Shown here: piece by piece, positions 5,907-11,780 of the stretch
How the letters are laid out: each line of letters opens with the position of its first letter
How positions within the stretch are numbered: position 1 is the stretch's first letter
Assembly (NCBI GenBank): GCA_001766965.1
Contig: MEKM01000004.1
Span: 1-11,780 of the forward strand
DNA from: Acidobacteria bacterium RIFCSPHIGHO2_01_FULL_67_28
GTDB taxonomy: Bacteria; Acidobacteriota; Terriglobia; Acidiferrales; 2-02-FULL-67-57
Direction: 5' to 3'
Length of the DNA: 11,780 nt
Made by a program: the position numbers and the translations under genes
Notes under the pieces: model-generated
The model's input: only the letters and a program-made list of their open reading frames with translations
The model's database searches: none
Told to the model about the DNA's origin: nothing

Positions 5907-8309
5907 CTAGGCCGCCGTGCCTCCCGTGTTTCCCGGGTCGGCGTGGGCGCCAGCGGAGCTCGAGGCCGCGCCGGCGCCGCCGGTGTCGCTCGAGGGAGCG
6001 GAGTCCTTGATGAACTGGTTCTCGATGTCGTAGAGCCCGGCGCCGGCGTTCCAAGTCTGCCCGTAGCTCACCGCCTGCGGGTCGAAATGCACCCAGACGG
6101 CGCCGGGGGCGAGCGTGACCCAGTCGATTTCGTAGTCCTCGCTTGACTTCGAGGCGCCGGTGGCTTCCGACCAGATGAAGACGTTCAGGGCGTTCGGTAC
6201 CTGCTGGTCGCCGCGCAGCGTGAAGGTGTGGTAGAAAACCCCGAATGTGTTCTCGAGCGAATCGACCGGGATGGTGAAGGCGTAGTCATTCCCGTCGGGG
6301 TCGTTGTAGTTCTCGGCGTCGGAGTCGACCTTGACCTTGATGTCCTTGTCGTAGAGGCCGCTGGCTCCGGCGTGCCGCAGCGACACCGCCACGGTCACCG
6401 ACTGCCCGGGCTTGAGCAGCAGGCCGAGGTTGTTCCAGAGCGAGCGGATGCCAATCTTGTCGACGCTCGAAGTCTTGGTCTTGACGACGTAGACGTCGCG
6501 GTCGGAGACCCACTCGACGTCGGTGGGCGAGGCGGGCGAGCCGCCCGCATTCGAGTAGAGCTTGAAGTGCCGGGCGTTCGCGGTGCCTTCCTGCCCGGCC
6601 ACGCCGATCCGGTAGAAGCTCCCATTCTTGAGCAGATTCGCCACCGTCTGGGCATTCTCGGCGAAGGCTTCGGAAAGGTCGGGCTGGTCGGCCGGCTGCG
6701 GCTGCGGCCCGGCGGTGTCGACGAAGACCGCAGGTTGGTATTCGATCGCCTCGACCGCCCGCGAGCCGTCGGGGTTGTCGGTGATGCCCATCACCTCATA
6801 GTCGCGGCTCGTCAGGAATTCGAGGTCGGCCGGGGCGGTGATGACATCGCCGGGCAGGAGGTTGAGCGCCCCGTTTACGCCCGAGAGGATGGTGAAGCGG
6901 GCGCTGCGGGGGCGATCGACAAGCGAGCCCAGCAAGTATTCTGACAGGCGCTCGGCGCGCTCCGGGGTCTGCCCGCCCAGGTCGGCTTCGACCTCCTGGA
7001 TCCGCCCGACGGCGTCCTGATGGTCCTCGTTGACGGCTTCTCGTGTGCGTTCCTCGAAGTCTTTCGCCGGGTTGCCGTAGGCGGTGCCGGTGGCCTGGTC
7101 GGCGCTGAACGCCGAGCCGAGCTTGAGCTCGGTGTCGGAGGTGATGGACTTGACCCGGCGGAACTCGCCCTTTTGCGAGCCCGAGCGCAGGTCGATCACG
7201 CCGTCCTTCTCGAACCAGGTCAGGAAGTTGGTGTCGACCCCGGTGACGGTGGTGCCGCTCGAGGAGATGCTGCCGAGGCCGCGGCCGGAGTCGAGATCGT
7301 GGTAGGTGAAGCGGAAGAGGTTCGGGGTATCGCGCAGCGGCCGCCGCGTGAGCGTAAGTGAATTCGGGGCGAGGTCGTCCGCGTCGAGCACAAGGATCGA
7401 GTTGCGCGGCTCATCCGGGAAAGGGGCGAGCTTCCCGAGGCGCTCGAGGAGGTACGCCCGCCCGGTGACGAGGATGAGCTCGAGCGCGCGCAGCAGGTCG
7501 GTCTCTTCGGCGAAGGCGACGTGGCATTCGCAGCGCTTGACCGACTCGCCGTTGATGGTCAGCGTTTCGTCGCAGAAGTCGGCCCAGTCCTTGAACGCCT
7601 GGAAGTCGATGCGGGCCTTCTCGGCCGCGGTCAGGGCTTCGTTCACGAGACCGTGCGGCTTGAGGTAGCGGCGGATCAGCAGGTCGAGCGCGCACCAGGC
7701 CGGGTTCGCCGACCAGGCGTACGCGGTCTGGTTGCCGGCGTTGTCGAACTGGCGGACGCGCAGGCCGCGGTAGACCCCGAAGACCTCGAACTCGCGCGTC
7801 TTCTTCGGATGCTTTTTGTCGCGGGGCAGGTTGAGCGCGGCGTAGGCGGTGCGGCTGAAAGCAAGCCGCGGCCGGAAGCCGTCCGGGAAGAACGAACAGA
7901 GCTTCTGGTTGCGCGTCGCCGGGTCGGTTTCGTTCGCAATCTCGCCGTCGAGCCCGGGGTGGAAGTGGTACTTGGCGGTGTTCGCGGTCGAGAGCCGCCG
8001 GTCGTTTACCCAGACCACTTCGGGGCCGTCCATCTCGCCCTCGCCCAGGGCGATGAAAAGTGAGACCGACTTGTCGTCGTTCTTGTGCTGGAGGACGACG
8101 TTGCCGCCGACGAGCGCCCGGCCGTACATCTCGGCCACGGGCTGGCCCAGCGCCGCGCCCAGGAGCTCGAGCGGCGCGTTCTTCTTTTTCCCGTTGAGGA
8201 ATCGCCCGAAGCCGCCGAAGCCCGCGCCCTCGAATTCGCCGCCGCCGAGCAGCGGCTGGCCCCACTCCCAGCCGAATTGGAACCCTACTCCGGTTTCACC
8301 CTGTGGCAT
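5907..8309 (-). CDS. Tail tip / baseplate hub protein, lambda gpJ-like
   Basis: Protein of 800 aa. The N-terminus (ALGEGEMDGPEVVWVNDRRL, about 87-106) and NPAWCALDLLIRRYL (202-216) followed by FKDWADFCDE and a helical-bundle segment are typical of the gpJ/GTA-gp15 hub, which closes the tail tube and carries host-recognition parts. Residues about 342-412 (a SSSGTTVTGVDTNF beta domain) interrupt the hub after FTYHDLD; hub sequence resumes at FEERTREAVNEDHQ and runs to about 530. NLLKNGSF at 558 opens a domain of about 180 aa resembling CBM4/9 carbohydrate-binding modules, and the end is a Ser/Gly/Ala tail. There is no GTA-style TIM barrel. ATG at 8309 has only a weak GAGAG, itself next to a heptamer array. 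It follows the gpL-like gene directly, with no gpK or gpI between. Confidence 0.83.
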   Translation of the reverse strand: MPQGETGVGFQFGWEWGQPLLGGGEFEGAGFGGFGRFLNGKKKNAPLELLGAALGQPVAEMYGRALVGGNVVLQHKNDDKSVSLFIALGEGEMDGPEVVWVNDRRLSTANTAKYHFHPGLDGEIANETDPATRNQKLCSFFPDGFRPRLAFSRTAYAALNLPRDKKHPKKTREFEVFGVYRGLRVRQFDNAGNQTAYAWSANPAWCALDLLIRRYLKPHGLVNEALTAAEKARIDFQAFKDWADFCDETLTINGESVKRCECHVAFAEETDLLRALELILVTGRAYLLERLGKLAPFPDEPRNSILVLDADDLAPNSLTLTRRPLRDTPNLFRFTYHDLDSGRGLGSISSSGTTVTGVDTNFLTWFEKDGVIDLRSGSQKGEFRRVKSITSDTELKLGSAFSADQATGTAYGNPAKDFEERTREAVNEDHQDAVGRIQEVEADLGGQTPERAERLSEYLLGSLVDRPRSARFTILSGVNGALNLLPGDVITAPADLEFLTSRDYEVMGITDNPDGSRAVEAIEYQPAVFVDTAGPQPQPADQPDLSEAFAENAQTVANLLKNGSFYRIGVAGQEGTANARHFKLYSNAGGSPASPTDVEWVSDRDVYVVKTKTSSVDKIGIRSLWNNLGLLLKPGQSVTVAVSLRHAGASGLYDKDIKVKVDSDAENYNDPDGNDYAFTIPVDSLENTFGVFYHTFTLRGDQQVPNALNVFIWSEATGASKSSEDYEIDWVTLAPGAVWVHFDPQAVSYGQTWNAGAGLYDIENQFIKDSAPSSDTGGAGAASSSAGAHADPGNTGGTAA

Positions 8310-8326
8310 GATTGCTCTCGTAGCTT

Positions 8327-8392
8327 TCAGCGTTCAGCATTCAGCTTTCAGCCTCCGATTCCCGGATCGCTGACCGCTGACGGCTGACCGCT
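8327..8392. repeat. Inverted pair of 7-bp-period arrays between gpL-like and hub genes
   Basis: Plus strand 8327-8352 holds TCAGC four times at an exact 7-base period (TCAGCGT, TCAGCAT, TCAGCTT, TCAGC). After 16 bases, 8369-8392 holds GCTGA three times at the same period, which is the same word inverted. The two arms could pair. The right arm encodes the last residues of the gpL-like protein (around GQPSAVSDP) and the left arm supplies its TGA stop. Confidence 0.8.
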
Positions 8393-9505
8393 ATCCTGCT
8401 CAAACGGCTGGTAGGCCTTCTGGAGCTCGCGCGTCAGCGTGGGAAAGCCGTTGAAGCGGAAGTTGCGGGCGCGCTCTTCGCAGGCGGGTGAGTAGGACTT
8501 CGGGCAACTGGCGTAAAGCACGCGGAAGACAGAAGTCGCATCTGGCGGCGGCGAGAAGTCGGTCTCGGCGGCGTCAATCGTGATGGCGGTCGCCGTGTTC
8601 GACCCGATCTTCCGCTGCTGGCCCGCGCCGGTGCCCGAGGTGATGCGCACCTGCTCGCCCTTGTGTTCATCCACCGTCATCGCCAGCCCCGTGTCGGTGA
8701 CGGAGCGCGCGGCGCCGGAGGTGGCCGTGGTTTCAAGCTTCCCGGTGGTCGCGGTGAAGAGCAGCTTAGGCGCGCCCAACGTGAAGGTGAAGACCTTGAA
8801 CTTGCTCGTGCCGTCGGGCTTGGTGGCGAACCGGCCGAGGAGGGTGAGTGTTGTGGCCGTGTTTGACTTGATGAGGCGCTTCTGGCCTTTCCCGGTGCCG
8901 GCGGTGACGACGACCCAGCGGTCGCCGGTGGCGTGGACGTCGACCGTCTCGGTGAGCGTCGTCTTCCCGATGGTGGTGAGCGAAAAGATGTCGGCGGTCT
9001 GCCCGGCGAGCCGCTCGGTGAAGGAGAGGTTTGCCGGGTCGTAGCCGCAGGGCGGCTTCGAGAACCGCCAGGTGCAGAAGGCCTGGAAGTCTCGGGCGAT
9101 GGCCCGGCGCTGGCCCGGGTCGAGGTCGCTGACGAGCCGAAAGCGCACCGCTTCCTCCGTCTCTTCCTGCTCATGCAGCCGCCCGCGGAGGATTTCGATG
9201 GCCTCGTCCACGCCGACCAGGAGCTGCGAAAGGACGCATTCCGCCCCCTCGAACGCCTGGGACTGGATGAGAGCCGAGACCGCCAGGTCGGCGTTGAGGA
9301 ACTCGAGCGTGGCGTCGTCGACGACCAGCGACCGCCGCAGCGTGGGGCTCGACACCACGCGCAGGTAGGGCTCATAGGTCACGCCGAGAAATGTCAGCTT
9401 ATCGCCAGCGTAGTATTTCATCGTGCCGTCGGTCAGCGTCACCTTCGCGCCCCAGAAGATGGGCCCTTGGTAGTCATGCGCGTTGCTGGAGAGATTCCTC
9501 GGCAC
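8348..9505 (-). CDS. Baseplate/tail-tip protein, gpL / BR0599 (DUF2163) type, with inserted beta domains
   Basis: Protein of 385 aa starting at GTG 9505, with AAAGGA six bases upstream. The N-terminal 140 residues (SLVVDDATLEFLNADL, ILRGRLHEQEE) match the plan of lambda gpL and GTA gp13, which form part of the baseplate below the distal-tail ring. The C-terminal part has C144-x8-C153 and C334-x7-C342 followed by NFRFNGFP, the BR0599 signature; lambda gpL binds an iron-sulfur cluster through four cysteines of this kind. Between the pairs lie two tandem beta domains, about 175-242 and 250-333, with matching cores VVVTAGTGKGQKR and VRITSGTGAGQQR, each followed by SNTAT. The final dozen residues come from a heptamer array. 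It sits between the gpM-like and hub genes, as in lambda. Confidence 0.82.
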   Translation of the reverse strand: MPRNLSSNAHDYQGPIFWGAKVTLTDGTMKYYAGDKLTFLGVTYEPYLRVVSSPTLRRSLVVDDATLEFLNADLAVSALIQSQAFEGAECVLSQLLVGVDEAIEILRGRLHEQEETEEAVRFRLVSDLDPGQRRAIARDFQAFCTWRFSKPPCGYDPANLSFTERLAGQTADIFSLTTIGKTTLTETVDVHATGDRWVVVTAGTGKGQKRLIKSNTATTLTLLGRFATKPDGTSKFKVFTFTLGAPKLLFTATTGKLETTATSGAARSVTDTGLAMTVDEHKGEQVRITSGTGAGQQRKIGSNTATAITIDAAETDFSPPPDATSVFRVLYASCPKSYSPACEERARNFRFNGFPTLTRELQKAYQPFEQDSGQPSAVSDPGIGG

Positions 9506-9519
9506 GTTAGTCCTTTCCG

Positions 9520-9590
9520 GTGCTCAAAGCCCAGTGCTCATTGCTCGCCTTTTTCCCCAACGAGCATCGGGCTTCGAGTATCGGGCTTCG
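9520..9590. repeat. 7/14-bp-period repeat between gpM-like and gpL-like genes
   Basis: Units 9562-9575 and 9576-9589 (GAGCATCGGGCTTC and GAGTATCGGGCTTC) are adjacent 14-mers with one mismatch. Units at 9520-9533 and 9534-9547 both start GTGCTCA. Cut into sevens, the words alternate, for example GAGCATC then GGGCTTC. CTCAAAGCCC (left) is nearly complementary to GGGCTTCGAG (right), so the two halves form an inverted pair. The whole 93-base gap is this element plus the ribosome site of the next gene. Confidence 0.75.
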
Positions 9591-9598
9591 GAAACCCG

Positions 9599-10399
9599 TC
9601 ACGGAATCACCTCAATGGTGTCGGCGACGATGGTCTTCGCGCTGGAAGAAGCATTCTTCGTGTTGGTGGCGAGGATCTTCACCCGGTGGATGCCGAGCGG
9701 GATGTCGGTCTTGGTCAGAAGCGCGGCGCTGGCCGCCGAGCTAGCGGCATAGAGGTCCACGTTTCCGAGGTCGGTCTCATCGAGGAGAACTGTGAGGATG
9801 CCGAGGTCGGAAGCCTTCCGCGCCCAGAGGCGAAAGCCATAGCCGGCGTAGAGGAACTGAAAGGCGTCGGTGGTGTTGAGGTTCGAGTTGGTGGCTTCCT
9901 GGCCCGCGTGGGCGTTGGCTTGGGCCGCAATCGCCCAGCTTCCCGTCAGGGCCTTGGCGCGCGCGGCGTCGTCTTCCTCGATGAAGAAGCTCAGGTGGCC
10001 ATCGGTTGGGCTGGGATAGTTCGCCGTGGGCAGCGGCCGGCCGACGGCTTCCAGCAGTTCGACTCCGATGTTCCAGCCGTCGTTCGATGCCAGCTCGTAC
10101 TCCGGTTCCGAGGCGAACACCACCGGGAAGTGCCGCGCCAGGTAGGTTCCGGCGTTGTTCACATAGACCTTGTGGTTGAAGCGGAAGAAGTCCTGCTGGA
10201 AGCGCGCGTACCAGTCGCGCACCTGCTCGGCCTCGTCGGTGGAGCGGCGGCGGAAGCGGAGCTCGAAGAGCCGCTGCGGGGCCTTCCGAAAGCGTTGCAG
10301 CTCGCGCCCGCTGGCGGCCCGCTGGCGGAGCACCCCCGGGTCGAGCCGCTCGCTGAGCACGAAGTCCGGGTCGAGCGGGAAGAGATCATTCTCGGGCAT
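9599..10399 (-). CDS. Distal tail / minor tail protein, lambda gpM-like, with C-terminal jelly-roll domain
   Basis: Protein of 266 aa. Residues about 38-122 (FRKAPQRLFELRFRR, RDWYARFQQDFFRFNHKVY, then VELLEAVGRPLP) follow the gpM/distal-tail pattern, the ring joining the tail tube to the hub. Residues about 134-266 (TGSWAIAAQ, FQFLYAGYGFRLWARK, ILTVLLDE, PLGIHRVKILATN) follow the strand order of galactose-binding-like jelly-roll modules, suggesting glycan binding at the tip. Its place directly after the tape measure and before the gpL-like gene supports the call. ATG at 10399 has AGGA nine bases upstream, inside one half of a dispersed repeat. The N-terminal assignment is by pattern and position; DUF2460-type is an alternative label. 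Confidence 0.72.
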   Translation of the reverse strand: MPENDLFPLDPDFVLSERLDPGVLRQRAASGRELQRFRKAPQRLFELRFRRRSTDEAEQVRDWYARFQQDFFRFNHKVYVNNAGTYLARHFPVVFASEPEYELASNDGWNIGVELLEAVGRPLPTANYPSPTDGHLSFFIEEDDAARAKALTGSWAIAAQANAHAGQEATNSNLNTTDAFQFLYAGYGFRLWARKASDLGILTVLLDETDLGNVDLYAASSAASAALLTKTDIPLGIHRVKILATNTKNASSSAKTIVADTIEVIP

Positions 10400-10404
10400 G
10401 TTCT

Positions 10405-10513
10405 GTCATCCTGAGCGTGGTTCGTCTTTCGCTCATGGTTCGACTTTCGCTCACCATCCCGAGCGAGAGTCGAGGGACCATCCCGAGCGAAAGTCGAGGG
10501 AAAGCGAAGGATC
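10405..10513. repeat. Nested palindromic-repeat cluster
   Basis: Outer halves GTCATCCTGAGCG (10405-10417) and AAGCGAAGGATC (10502-10513) would join into one typical repeat copy. Between them lie two 18-base units (10418-10435, 10436-10453; TGGTTCGTCTTTCGCTCA and the same with GACT, one mismatch) and two 24-base units (10454-10477, 10478-10501; one mismatch, core CCATCCCGAGCG and GTCGAGGGA). CGACTTTCGCTC (10441-10452) is an exact inverted repeat of 10485-10496. The cluster fills the gap between tape-measure and gpM-like genes, and its left half includes the AGGA of the latter. Confidence 0.88.
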
Positions 10514-10516
10514 GGC

Positions 10517-11128
10517 TCATAGCGGCAACCTCGCCCCTTGGTCCCGCGCCCGCCGGCGGATTTCACGGATGACGGCCCGGGCGGTGGCTTGCGGGTCGGC
10601 GGCGCCCTGGACGACGATGGGGCCGATGTGAACGCTGGCGCCGCCGGCGGCGAAGCGCCCGCCCGGGCCGGGCAGCGGCCCGCCCCCCGCCAAGCGCGGC
10701 GCGCCCCCGCCGGGCATGGCCGCCGGCGGGAGTCCGAAACTGATCCCGAAGCCGCCGGGCCCGCTGGAGAATCCGGGCGCGAAGCTGCTCATCAGGCGCA
10801 GCCCGGAGAGCCAGCTCTCGACCATGCGCCGCACGATGCCGAGGAAAAACTCGAGCAGGTCGAGCAGCAGGCGCTTGACAGCGTCGTGGAAGTTGCGCGC
10901 GCCGCCGATGAGGCTCTGGAAGAAGTTGCGGAAGACGGGCTCGAGTCCGGCGACGATTTCGCGGGAGTCGCGCAGCTGGTTGACCACGCCCGTGAGCGAA
11001 GCGTCGAGCGGCACGAGCGCCTCGCCGCCGGTGGTCCCGAGCGACTCCAGCTCCCGCCGCAGCGCCGTGAGCTGCTCGGCGCCTTCGGTTTCGACGGTGA
11101 TGGAGAGTTGGACGCGGGTGTCAGGCAT
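10517..11128 (-). CDS. Short tail tape-measure protein
   Basis: Protein of 203 aa. The tape measure sets tail length and spans the tail lumen. Here an N-terminal beta/coiled segment (VQLSITVETEG, LTALRRELESLG) leads into a long amphipathic to hydrophobic helix, residues about 62-110 (VFRNFFQSLIGGARNFHDAV, then LLDLLEFFLGIVRRMVESWL), matching the conserved C-terminal segment of lambda-type tape measures. A Gly/Pro-rich stretch follows, then VHIGPIVVQGAADPQATARAVIREI. Typical siphophage tape measures are 600 aa or more; this one is similar in size to that of the Rhodobacter GTA. Its only upstream SD-like GAGG lies in a heptamer array. The assignment rests on this segment plus its position before gpM/gpL-like genes. 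Confidence 0.72.
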   Translation of the reverse strand: MPDTRVQLSITVETEGAEQLTALRRELESLGTTGGEALVPLDASLTGVVNQLRDSREIVAGLEPVFRNFFQSLIGGARNFHDAVKRLLLDLLEFFLGIVRRMVESWLSGLRLMSSFAPGFSSGPGGFGISFGLPPAAMPGGGAPRLAGGGPLPGPGGRFAAGGASVHIGPIVVQGAADPQATARAVIREIRRRARDQGARLPL

Positions 11129-11135
11129 AAAGACC

Positions 11136-11163
11136 GTACCTCGTACCTACTGCCTCGTACTTA
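11136..11163. repeat. Heptamer array between 107-aa gene and tape measure
   Basis: Four consecutive 7-base units follow the pattern GTACCTN (GTACCTC, GTACCTA, a diverged CTGCCTC, GTACTTA). On the minus strand they encode the last residues (about LSTRQ) and the TAG stop of the 107-aa protein and provide the GAGG before the tape-measure start. The word is the same as at 2463-2483 upstream of uvrA. Confidence 0.78.
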
Positions 11164-11470
11164 GAAAGCGGGCGCGAGCGCGCCCCAGCGCTTGCAGACC
11201 GGCCAGCTCGACTCCGGTTACGTCGGCCGAGCGGCACTCGAGCGTGTGCAGGACTTCTTCGAGCCAGAGCAGATGCGCCAGCCACAAGCGGTAGGCCAGT
11301 GGAACCGCGCTCGCCCGGACGAACGTGTCCAGGCGCTCGGGATCGAGTGCGGCGCCGCGCAGGCGCGCGGGCTGGCGAGCTTGACCTTCGTCACCGGCCT
11401 GCGCGAACAGCCGGTAGGCGTACCGCTCCAGGCCGACGAAGTCGGTGGCGACAGGCAGCGGCGTAGTCAT
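11147..11470 (-). CDS. Unidentified 107-aa protein in the tail-assembly-chaperone position
   Basis: I do not recognise this family. It is 107 aa and mainly helical by composition, with a Leu/Trp-rich stretch at about 57-76 (PLAYRLWLAHLLWLEEVLHT) and no signal peptide. It starts at ATG 11470, which overlaps the upstream stop as ATGA and has GGAGG seven bases before it, so translation is probably coupled to the preceding gene. In lambda-like phages and GTAs the one or two small genes directly before the tape measure encode the tail assembly chaperones (gpG/gpGT) that coat the tape measure, so that role is plausible by position only. No slippery heptamer for a frameshift was seen. Its C-terminus and stop come from a heptamer array. 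Confidence 0.6.
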   Translation of the reverse strand: MTTPLPVATDFVGLERYAYRLFAQAGDEGQARQPARLRGAALDPERLDTFVRASAVPLAYRLWLAHLLWLEEVLHTLECRSADVTGVELAGLQALGRARARFLSTRQ

Positions 11471-11780
11471 TCGGACGCCTCCGGGGTGATGAGCGCGGCA
11501 CCCTCCTTCGCGGAAGCGTCGGCGAGTGCGGTCTCGGCGACCAGGCCGCCGAAGAGGGCTTCGACGGCGACGCGCTTGTGCCAGGCGTCCATGCTCTGGA
11601 CGGCGTCGAGGCTGGAGGCCAGAGGCCGGCCCCGGAGCGTGTAGCCTTCCACGCCGAGGATCAACTGGTCGTAGAGGCGCGTGAGCGCCGGCAGGCGCGG
11701 CGGCAGCAGCGTGCGCGGAGTGCGGCCGCCGCGCACGATGAAGTTATCGGCCAGCAGCCGCCGGTAACGCCGCTCGGCTT
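11467..11780 (-). CDS. Unidentified tail-module protein (N-terminus off the right edge)
   Basis: The frame is open to the right edge, so about 104 C-terminal residues are visible. A GTG at 11736 is possible, but conserved-looking sequence (RRYRRLLADNFIVRGG) continues upstream of it, so the true start is probably outside the window. Visible stretches are LPALTRLYDQLILGVEGYTLRGRPL and MDAWHKRVAVEALFGGLVAE, soluble and helical, with no membrane segment. It overlaps the next gene by four bases (ATGA), arguing for a tightly coupled operon. By position it could be a tail assembly chaperone or tail completion protein; I cannot name the family. Confidence 0.6.
   Translation of the reverse strand, partial: AERRYRRLLADNFIVRGGRTPRTLLPPRLPALTRLYDQLILGVEGYTLRGRPLASSLDAVQSMDAWHKRVAVEALFGGLVAETALADASAKEGAALITPEASE

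Noticed and set aside
9582..9598. Intrinsic terminator after the gpM-like gene
   Set aside because: The stem is short with a mismatch and has no T-run; it is part of the repeat, and the next gene follows in the same operon.
8933..10414. Long plus-strand open frame (493 aa) opposite the gpM-like and gpL-like genes
   Set aside because: It spans two well-supported minus-strand genes and the gap between them, and reads through the repeat there; no recognisable domain or ribosome site.
10405..10513. CRISPR array
   Set aside because: The units are adjacent tandem copies with no spacers, and related copies are dispersed, including within uvrA.
11440..11490. Programmed frameshift joining the two small genes before the tape measure, as in gpG/gpGT
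   Set aside because: No slippery heptamer is present; an ATGA stop-start overlap with a good GGAGG explains coupling more simply.

Overview
The window is GC-rich, densely coding bacterial DNA. At its left end is a chromosomal uvrA, and to the right lies a tail-morphogenesis module of lambda/GTA type. Nothing here fixes the taxon. The dispersed repeats, whose translations read like HSERSEES or HPERSRG, and the overall style resemble Acidobacteria and related soil lineages. That assignment is a low-confidence inference from general familiarity, not from a search.

Layout, left to right: uvrA (minus strand, 1-2461, C-terminus beyond the left edge) is transcribed away from a short divergent intergenic region holding a good sigma70-type promoter and a leader hairpin. 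A small plus-strand gene for an Mth938/DUF498-like protein (2618-2962) follows. Everything right of it is on the minus strand and reads leftward as one probable operon: an unidentified partial gene (11467-11780), a 107-aa protein in the tail-assembly-chaperone position, a very short tape-measure protein (203 aa), a gpM/distal-tail-like protein fused to a jelly-roll domain, a gpL/BR0599-type baseplate protein with an inserted pair of beta domains, a gpJ-like hub with a C-terminal carbohydrate-binding-like domain, and two receptor-binding or appendage proteins (741 and 219 aa) that unexpectedly carry Sec signal peptides. The gene order matches H-M-L-J of lambda and g11-g12-g13-g15 of the alphaproteobacterial gene transfer agent. 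The gpK/NlpC-P60 peptidase step is absent. No integrase, lysis gene, head gene or att site is visible here.

The most striking layer is small repeated DNA. (i) A palindromic repeat of about 22 bp (CATCCCGAGCG-AG-TCGAGGGA and relatives) lies in frame twice inside uvrA, and a related copy forms the first codons and signal peptide of the 741-aa protein. (ii) A nested repeat cluster lies between the tape-measure and gpM-like genes: one repeat is split in half by two 18-bp and two 24-bp tandem units. (iii) Arrays with an exact 7-bp period, each with its own heptamer word, lie at four gene boundaries and in places supply stop codons, C-terminal residues and possible ribosome binding sequence. Related repeat types occur in both the uvrA region and the tail module, and the tail module's last gene overlaps the chromosomal Mth938-like gene by the 4 bases CTAG. 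Together these suggest a long-resident, possibly domesticated particle rather than a recently arrived prophage.
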